Assembly: GCA_021827645.1 (NCBI GenBank)
Contig: JAKAVA010000096.1
Coordinates: 1 to 60,446 of the forward strand
Length of the DNA: 60,446 nucleotides
Reading direction: 5' to 3'
Source of the DNA: Planctomycetota bacterium
Lineage (GTDB): Bacteria; Planctomycetota; Phycisphaerae; WQYP01
Shown here in pieces: positions 54,712-60,446 of the stretch. The first letter of the stretch is position 1. Each line of letters opens with the position of its first letter. A program made the position numbers and the translations under genes. The notes beneath the pieces were generated by a model that worked only from the letters and a program-made list of their open reading frames with translations, ran no database searches and was not told where the DNA came from.

Positions 54712-57700
54712 GCGTGCACCTCTTCCGCCGCCGACACGGCCGCCGCTTTGACCGAACGGTATTGACCGCGGATCCGATCAAACGGACAACACGCCTTGAA
54801 ATCACACCGGTCGCATGCGGTTTCATTTGAGCTCAAGCGAATCGGGGCCGGGGCAATAACGCCGCCCATGATGTCACGCACCAGTTCCACCGTACGATTC
54901 AAAACGGTGAGTTTATATTCCGTCACCTGCTCCGGCGTTTTTAACGGACTGTTCGCCCAATGTCCCCCACTACCTTTTGTCTTGGCGCCCAACAGCCGTT
55001 CCAATTCGGGGGGCCGCTCATCACTCGGCCAAGTTAATACCCCACCGGCCCGGATGTTCGACACCGTCTGCTCGCCATCGGACTCATTATCCGCTTCTCG
55101 TTTTGCAGGTTCGGGCTTCAACGGTTGATAGAATGCCCCGATCCCCTTCGTGCTTGAAAACGTTGAGAGATGATCTGACACCAGCAGGTACCCGAGCAGC
55201 TGCAATTCCATGCCCGCACGCATCTGGTTCCAATTAATCTGCCTCTTCGAACTCTTGTAGTCAAAGATCACGAGGCTTCCCGTGCTCTCGGCGCTGTTCG
55301 ACATCTCGTCCAGCCGGTCGATTTTCCCCTCCAGCATCACGCTGGAAAGGTCGCCTGCGGCCGCGATGTCCGGTTTAAGTCCCTCGGCAAGCTGGGTGAT
55401 GGCCACTGAAAAGCGATGCTCGGTCGCCATCGGCCTGAGCCGCAGCACCCCGGCCAACTCAGCTTGATACACCAGCATGGTGACGAGATTGCTTTTGAGG
55501 AGCGTCAGCAGCGGCCGCAGTTCCGGAGATTCCGTCTGCGCCATGGCGGTCATGCCGATGGTCGCAAACTGTTCGTCGATGGCGGCGCAGATATCCGCCT
55601 CGTCCACCGCCGGCCATCGGGTCAGGAGGCCTCTGTCATTAATGATGTCATTAAAAATTGCTTCCAACACACTGTGCCCGACGGAACCGATCTCCATGGC
55701 GTCAACCTGCCATTCCTCGCGCGGAGAAAGGTGCAGGATGTATCTAAAATAATGTTTCAGCGGACATTCGGCGTAGGTTTCCAGGGATGAAAAGCTCAAT
55801 TTCATCCGGTTCAAGCCGCTTTCAAGCAACCGGCGGTCTGCCGGGGCAATCGACTGCGGTGCGAGCCGTGCCTCTAATGCCCGCCATTGAGAGCGCAGGG
55901 CCTCCGGCGCTCCGGCTGCGAGCCACTGCAGAAACGCCGCCGCTTCGGCGCTGCGCTGCCCCGAATCAATGGCCGCCTGCCGCGCCGCAAACATGATGGC
56001 ATCGTGGCGGCTTACCAGATCCGCAATACCCAGGGTTTGCTCGTCCCCCCCCGATGAGACGACGGCCGCCCCGCTTTCAACTAATTCCGATTCATATGCC
56101 GACGGCACCGTGCGGTTGCCTCCGCCGTCCAGCCGTGGTCGCGTCATGATCAACTGCTTTGACGCCCGCGTCATGGCGACGTAATCAAAAAAAGGCGCGG
56201 CGAGGACCTGCTCCTCCGGCGGCGTAAAAACGCCGGGCAAAAATTCCGTGGTCCGCTGTCGATCAGCGGGGCTCAGCAGTAAGCTTTCATCGGTTATCAG
56301 CGGGAAGAGTCCGTCGCGGAAACCGGCCAGAAAGACCACATCAAATTCCGGGTGGCGTGATCGCTGTGCTGATGTCACCAGCACCTGATCGGTCGTCGGA
56401 GGAATCACCCGCAACGTCAATCCATCAAGCAACGTTGACATGAGCCCGGCGAAGCGGCCGAAACTCATTTGCTGGCCGTGCAATTCCTCAGCCATAGCGT
56501 CCAAGAGTTCTCGCAATTGCACGGGCATGGCAGAATGCAGTTGCGCGGCCTGTGCATCGCCTGCGGCCAGTGCCTCGTCGGCCATGGCGCCAAGCCCGGC
56601 TAGCGCCGCCGGAGAAAGCACCACCTCGCCAAAAGCCTTTGCCCAAGCATCCCCGCTTAAATCGCCCTTCGCACAGGTTGCAAGCCACGGCCGAAGAATT
56701 TGCAGCAATGCGGTTCGAACGCGATTGGCGGCGGCTTCGCGATATTCGATGTCCCGTACTCGGCTGGAGGCCGGCGATGTCGCTGCGCTCCAGTGCTGCT
56801 CCAGACTGCGGCGTGTCATGGCGTGGGCAAGGGCAAAATTTTCAAACTCGTCAATATCCGCCGTACCGCAGCCCGTCAGCCCGCTGCGCAAGAATTGCAG
56901 CATATCGGCAAATTCGTTCCCCCCTTCGCCGAGCCGCAGCAAGGCTCTTGCCGCCACGGTCATCGGGTGAAGCGTTACCGGTTTCTGGCGATCAATAAAA
57001 AATGGTATCCCGTAACTCGGAAACAATTGTTCAAACACCGAACCATACTGGTCTATGGCATTGGTGATGATGCCGATCTGCCGATAACGCATTCCCCCGG
57101 CAATCATCCGCCGGATATTTCGGGCGATAAACGCAACTTCGGCAGCCGGATCCGGCAGCAGGTGGATGCGGATGTCCTTGTTGGCAAGCGCTGCAGCGGG
57201 AGCCGCCATGCCAGCTGCCGCCGTCCCCGCGAGATGCGATTCCAATGCGCCGAGCGCCCGCGATTCAAACCGCTGTACATCCCCCAGAAGCATGGGCGGA
57301 GCTATCACGGCACCGATTTGTTTTAATCGGGCATTCATACGCCGATACAAGTTATGCGTCGGGCGAAAAACGCTTCCGGACGGCAGCTCGCCTCCATCTG
57401 CCAGCGCGGGATCAAGCAGCAGACTCATCACCACTCTGCATGGCTGGCGGGCCAATTCTGCAATTAGTTCGATTTCGCCGGTCCCCATGGAGCTCAGCGC
57501 GTCAACGTAAACGGAAATGCCCGCAAGCTTGTGACGATGCTCCGGCAGCAGGCTTCGCACCCATTGCGGCAGTTTTTCCGGATCAAACCGCACGGATGAA
57601 AGCACGCCGTTCCACGCCTCCAGCAATAAGGCGAGATCCTGCAGCTTGGCACCAAGGTGATCTTGCCCGCCAATTGAGATTGCGTCTGCCGCCCTGCGCA

Positions 57701-58112
57701 GATCAACCGCCGTCTGCCCTTCCCGCACCAACTGTTGCAAAGTGGCGTCTAGCGTGCGGAGAAAGCCGGGCATCTTCAGGCTGGACTTGAAATAAGCGAG
57801 TTTATCGTGAACCCCCTCCACCGCCCGGCCAAGTGCCAGCAACCGCCGCGCCGGCGAAAGCACCTGCGGCACCGCCTGCCCCATCTGTGCCAGAAGTCGT
57901 TGACAAAAACGAACGGGACCGAGCACTTCCACGCGGGCCGTGGATGGCAATCGATCCATCAACCGCCGCTGGGTGATGAAGGTTGCCTGTGTCGGCACCA
58001 GCCAGAGGATCGGAGGTCCCAGCGGCCGAACTTCCGACTCGGCGGCAAGCTGAGCCAAAATCTGCTCAGTCTTGCCAGTTCCGGCTCGCCCAAGTATGAA
58101 TTGCAAAGACAT
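54708..58112 (-). CDS. addB: AddB helicase-nuclease subunit with 4Fe-4S site
   Basis: 1134 residues from the chosen ATG at 58112, which follows an AGGA. MSLQFILGRAGTGKT carries the Walker A loop at the N-terminus, as in AddB. The C-terminal nuclease has VIFDYKSSKRQINWNQ with the active-site Asp and Lys, and QLLGYLLV. The iron-sulfur cysteines are Cys783 (AECPLKHYF), Cys1100, Cys1103 and Cys1109 (CDRCDFKACC), with the same last spacing as the four known in B. subtilis AddB. The open frame upstream, to 58244, overlaps tsaB and is not protein-like. Confidence 0.93.
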   Translation of the reverse strand: MSLQFILGRAGTGKTEQILAQLAAESEVRPLGPPILWLVPTQATFITQRRLMDRLPSTARVEVLGPVRFCQRLLAQMGQAVPQVLSPARRLLALGRAVEGVHDKLAYFKSSLKMPGFLRTLDATLQQLVREGQTAVDLRRAADAISIGGQDHLGAKLQDLALLLEAWNGVLSSVRFDPEKLPQWVRSLLPEHRHKLAGISVYVDALSSMGTGEIELIAELARQPCRVVMSLLLDPALADGGELPSGSVFRPTHNLYRRMNARLKQIGAVIAPPMLLGDVQRFESRALGALESHLAGTAAAGMAAPAAALANKDIRIHLLPDPAAEVAFIARNIRRMIAGGMRYRQIGIITNAIDQYGSVFEQLFPSYGIPFFIDRQKPVTLHPMTVAARALLRLGEGGNEFADMLQFLRSGLTGCGTADIDEFENFALAHAMTRRSLEQHWSAATSPASSRVRDIEYREAAANRVRTALLQILRPWLATCAKGDLSGDAWAKAFGEVVLSPAALAGLGAMADEALAAGDAQAAQLHSAMPVQLRELLDAMAEELHGQQMSFGRFAGLMSTLLDGLTLRVIPPTTDQVLVTSAQRSRHPEFDVVFLAGFRDGLFPLITDESLLLSPADRQRTTEFLPGVFTPPEEQVLAAPFFDYVAMTRASKQLIMTRPRLDGGGNRTVPSAYESELVESGAAVVSSGGDEQTLGIADLVSRHDAIMFAARQAAIDSGQRSAEAAAFLQWLAAGAPEALRSQWRALEARLAPQSIAPADRRLLESGLNRMKLSFSSLETYAECPLKHYFRYILHLSPREEWQVDAMEIGSVGHSVLEAIFNDIINDRGLLTRWPAVDEADICAAIDEQFATIGMTAMAQTESPELRPLLTLLKSNLVTMLVYQAELAGVLRLRPMATEHRFSVAITQLAEGLKPDIAAAGDLSSVMLEGKIDRLDEMSNSAESTGSLVIFDYKSSKRQINWNQMRAGMELQLLGYLLVSDHLSTFSSTKGIGAFYQPLKPEPAKREADNESDGEQTVSNIRAGGVLTWPSDERPPELERLLGAKTKGSGGHWANSPLKTPEQVTEYKLTVLNRTVELVRDIMGGVIAPAPIRLSSNETACDRCDFKACCPFDRIRGQYRSVKAAAVSAAEEVHA

Positions 58113-58136
58113 ACGGTTCGTCCTAAAAGCTGCCAG

Positions 58137-58166
58137 AGTGTACGGCGCAGATTGGACGAATGGCAA
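58137..58166 (-). promoter_or_regulatory. addB promoter
   Basis: On the minus strand, TTGCCA (58161-58166), an 18-base spacer and TACACT (58137-58142) lie about 25 bases upstream of the addB start. The -35 falls inside the first codons of tsaB. Confidence 0.55.
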
Positions 58167-58981
58167 ACAGGGTGAACCAAGCAGTGACAGAATCTGACGC
58201 ACCTGCGGCGTATTGCCCACCCGAGCTACGGAGCGGCAATCCAAACGATCGGCTTACCATCGCGCTGGAGACCAGCAGCCGCGTCGGCTCGATTGCCATC
58301 GGCAGAGGCGACGAATGTCTTCTGGAACACACTTTTTCCGGCCCGATGCAGCATGCTACGGAATTGGTACCTGCGCTGCAGCAACTGACGCAGACGCTCG
58401 GATGCAAGGCGGCAGACATCGGCGAAATCATCGTCTCGATTGGCCCCGGATCGTTTACTGGCGTGCGAATCAGCGTGATGGTGGCGCGAACACTTTCACA
58501 GGTGTTGGGATGCAAACTCATCGCCGTTCCGACGACCGAAGTCCTGGCTCTCAACGCCCCGGTAGGTTCCGCGCCCAATATCGGCGTTGTGCTCGATGCT
58601 CGCCGCGGAATGATTTTTGGCGCCTGTTACCGAGTGAACCACACCCTGTCCGCCCCCTGGCCGGAGATACAAGTCATCATGGAGCCGACGCTCGGCTGGC
58701 CCGAGACGCTGCCGGCAAGCTGGCCGAAGCCGATCCACTTGCTCGGCGAGGGAATTCAATATCACCGTGCGGCACTGTCCACTGCTGGTTTTGATGATCG
58801 CCTTCTGCCCGCCGAAACCGCTGTGCCGCGTGCATCGGCCCTTTATCAGCTTGGGCGACGTCGGGCGGACCGGGGGCAATTCGTGCCGCGCGAGGCGCTG
58901 CTGCCACTGTACCTCCGCAAGCCCGAGGCGGAGGAAGTGTGGGAAAAGCGCCAAGCCGAATCCTCTGGCGTAAAGGAATAG
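58160..58981 (+). CDS. tsaB: tRNA threonylcarbamoyladenosine biosynthesis protein TsaB
   Basis: 273 residues, slightly long because of an N-terminal extension of about 30 residues. The ASKHA fold begins with TIALETSSRVGSIAIG. HATELVPALQQLTQTLG and IVSIGPGSFTGVRISVMVARTLSQVL follow, the hallmark of TsaB. TsaB partners TsaD and TsaE to make t6A37 in tRNAs that read ANN codons; tsaD and tsaE are not in the window. The gene is divergent from addB, 47 bases apart, and the addB promoter overlaps its start. Confidence 0.94.
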   Translation: MANRVNQAVTESDAPAAYCPPELRSGNPNDRLTIALETSSRVGSIAIGRGDECLLEHTFSGPMQHATELVPALQQLTQTLGCKAADIGEIIVSIGPGSFTGVRISVMVARTLSQVLGCKLIAVPTTEVLALNAPVGSAPNIGVVLDARRGMIFGACYRVNHTLSAPWPEIQVIMEPTLGWPETLPASWPKPIHLLGEGIQYHRAALSTAGFDDRLLPAETAVPRASALYQLGRRRADRGQFVPREALLPLYLRKPEAEEVWEKRQAESSGVKE

Positions 58982-59247
58982 CGGGAGACCGGAAAGTAAA
59001 GTAAAACCCGATCGTGCCGGGCATGGCAGAAATTCCTGTTTGCCACAAGAGTAATAACGTGTATATTTCATTATTACTTTTTTCAGATTTATAGCTTCCG
59101 GGCGTGGGGTGAATATCGACTGTAAACCAGTCGATTATTTCTACCCTCGCCACTTTACAAGAATGTCTTCTGCCTCTAGCATCAAATGAGAAGGTGCTAT
59201 CGCGAGATAAATGAAAGGTTTGGAAAGTTAGAAAGAAGTTATCGACG
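58982..59247. other. spacer tsaB/esterase
   Basis: 266 bases with no gene. The composition shifts to AT-rich around 59055-59095, and AAAGAAG just before the next start is the likely ribosome-binding site. I see no strong terminator. Confidence 0.4.
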
Positions 59248-60180
59248 ATGAGAAGATTACCTATGATGGTTGGAATCGCCCTTTTAGGAATGGCAGTCTG
59301 TGCTCAAGCCGGAACGCATGGATGGTTTGCACCGAAACGGAAACCGGGAACGAAGGTTATCCCAGTCTGGCCGCATCTGAAGGTTCCCATGGCCAAGCGG
59401 GCGCGAAAATTTCACCGGTGGCCCACGCTGACGGAATATCTTGTAAAACCTGATGTGGCAAACGGATGTGCGGTGGTCATTTGTCCAGGCGGGGGTTACG
59501 TCTATGAAGCGGTTCATCATGAGGGTTATGCCATTGCGCAGTGGCTCAATAAACTCGGCGCGTCCGCATTCGTGCTGAACTACCGTCTGCCGGATGGAAA
59601 GCTGCCGCCGAGCGGTGTGCCGTGGCCGCTGCAGGATGTGCGAAGAGCGGTACAGATCGTTCGGGCCCACGCTCACGCATGGCATATCAATCCGCACGAT
59701 GTGGGTGTGGCGGGTTTTTCGGCGGGAGGCCATGTTGCCGCGATGGCCGGTACGCTCTTTCTTCCCGGCAATCCGGATGCTCCCAATCCGCTGAATCGGT
59801 TCAGTACGCGACCGGATTTTTTAATTCTCGGCTATCCCGTCATATCCATGATCCCCGGCATTACGCATCCGGGATCGCACAACGCTCTACTGGGGACTCA
59901 TTGCCCGCTGGACGTGGAGAAGTATTTTTCCGCCAATTTGATGGTGACAAAACTCACGCCGCCAACGTTCATCTGCGTGGCGAAGAATGATCAAATGGTT
60001 CCGCTGCAGAACAGCATAAGCTTTTACCATGCGTTAAAACGGGAACACATCCCAGTTGCATTGCACATTTATGCAACGGGTAGACACGGGTTCGGCTTGG
60101 GCGTAGCGGGGACGGCATCAACCCGTTGGCCGGCGGCCTGTGCAAAATGGCTGCGCCGACAGGGATTCATAAAGGGGTGA
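59248..60180 (+). CDS. exported alpha/beta-hydrolase, carbohydrate esterase-like
   Basis: 310 residues. A signal peptide (about residues 1-21, ending AQA) precedes an alpha/beta-hydrolase. The catalytic triad is visible as Ser158 (GFSAGGH), Asp248 (AKNDQMVP) and His280 (GRHGFG). The oxyanion-side motif is CPGGGYVYEAVHHEG. This is the layout of BD-FAE and acetylxylan-esterase-type enzymes that remove acetyl groups from plant polysaccharides. It stands alone behind its own leader and is followed by a hairpin terminator. An endopeptidase of the S9 family is a less likely alternative. Confidence 0.87.
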   Translation: MRRLPMMVGIALLGMAVCAQAGTHGWFAPKRKPGTKVIPVWPHLKVPMAKRARKFHRWPTLTEYLVKPDVANGCAVVICPGGGYVYEAVHHEGYAIAQWLNKLGASAFVLNYRLPDGKLPPSGVPWPLQDVRRAVQIVRAHAHAWHINPHDVGVAGFSAGGHVAAMAGTLFLPGNPDAPNPLNRFSTRPDFLILGYPVISMIPGITHPGSHNALLGTHCPLDVEKYFSANLMVTKLTPPTFICVAKNDQMVPLQNSISFYHALKREHIPVALHIYATGRHGFGLGVAGTASTRWPAACAKWLRRQGFIKG

Positions 60181-60446
60181 TGTACCCGACCGGACGAGGG
60201 TGGGCTGAGCATTTTTTTGAGCAGTGATAGATTTTTTAGCGGCGGCCTGCAGAAATTTCGGGCCCCTTTTTTTTCGCCCGTTGGGAACCCTGTTAAATCC
60301 ACGGATGGAGATTTGCCTCTGTCGCGATGGACAGCCGTATTTGAGCCGGTTGCGATGTAGGGTTTTCGAGCGGCATGATATTGACGGATGTTGATATATG
60401 TGCGCGTCCCGGGTCGGCGCTCGCCGCAGTTCGATGGTCGCCGGGG
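60181..60446. other. right end of the window, no gene
   Basis: After the terminator at 60244-60274 no coding frame can be supported in the last 170 bases. A gene could begin beyond the edge. Confidence 0.4.
60244..60274 (+). terminator. terminator of the esterase gene
   Basis: GGCCTG (60244-60249) pairs with CGGGCC (60259-60264), including one G-T wobble, followed by CC and eight T residues. Confidence 0.65.

Noticed and set aside
58113-58244. N-terminal extension of addB
   Set aside because: It overlaps tsaB and the addB promoter; the Walker A region begins right after ATG 58112.

Overview
The window looks like chromosomal DNA of a planctomycete, most likely class Phycisphaerae. The evidence is two PEP-CTERM-anchored exported proteins, a prepilin-type protein with an H-X9-DG signature, a split NfeD pair, RHS tip fragments, a GC-rich genome with frequent TTG/GTG starts, and a Kdo plus Lpt-like lipopolysaccharide module that implies an outer membrane. 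The assignment rests on gene content and motifs only; no database search was possible.

Layout. 1-4.4 kb is an accessory, repeat-rich region read on the minus strand: two copies of a short RHS-core/tip gene, each followed by a membrane-protein gene, with REP-like palindromes between them. 4.5-5.5 kb holds a small redox operon (AhpD-like protein, rhodanese-membrane protein). 5.7-11 kb is a tightly coupled plus-strand run: mnmA, a GT9 glycosyltransferase, glutamate dehydrogenase, an MFS transporter and purN. It ends at a bidirectional terminator shared with an HU gene. clpP and a GT4 glycosyltransferase follow. 13.9-18.9 kb is a sugar-acid cluster whose members together spell a complete route from L-galactose to D-fructuronate (mutarotase, L-galactose dehydrogenase, lactonase, L-galactonate dehydrogenase, tagaturonate epimerase). 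19.1-19.9 kb is an integrase remnant abutting a tRNA-Gly gene. 20-26 kb holds hemL, mfd, the RNase P RNA and an odd pyruvoyl-type arginine decarboxylase homologue.

26.3-31.1 kb (minus strand) is kdsD-kdsC-LptC/LptA-like, the same order as the proteobacterial Kdo/Lpt operon but with one 1069-residue protein in place of LptC and LptA. 31.6-40.3 kb carries an MFS transporter, a haem-motif histidine kinase with a membrane partner, and a very large PQQ-propeller/TPR protein. 41-43.2 kb is an exported pair (PEP-CTERM, prepilin-like). 43.3-45.3 kb is a divergent NRAMP-family transporter behind two Fur-like boxes, plus a VOC protein. 45.3-47.3 kb is a PEP-CTERM / ECF sigma / anti-sigma set. 47.6-50.8 kb is ybaB-recR and two NfeD genes. 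50.8-58.1 kb is addB-addA, divergent from tsaB. An exported esterase closes the window.

Most promising observations: the reconstructed L-galactose pathway with its 18-bp palindrome, the duplicated RHS-tip/membrane-protein modules, the LptC/LptA-like giant protein, the NRAMP homologue with altered metal motifs behind twin 7-1-7 operators, and the decarboxylase homologue that has Gly where the pyruvoyl-forming Ser should be.
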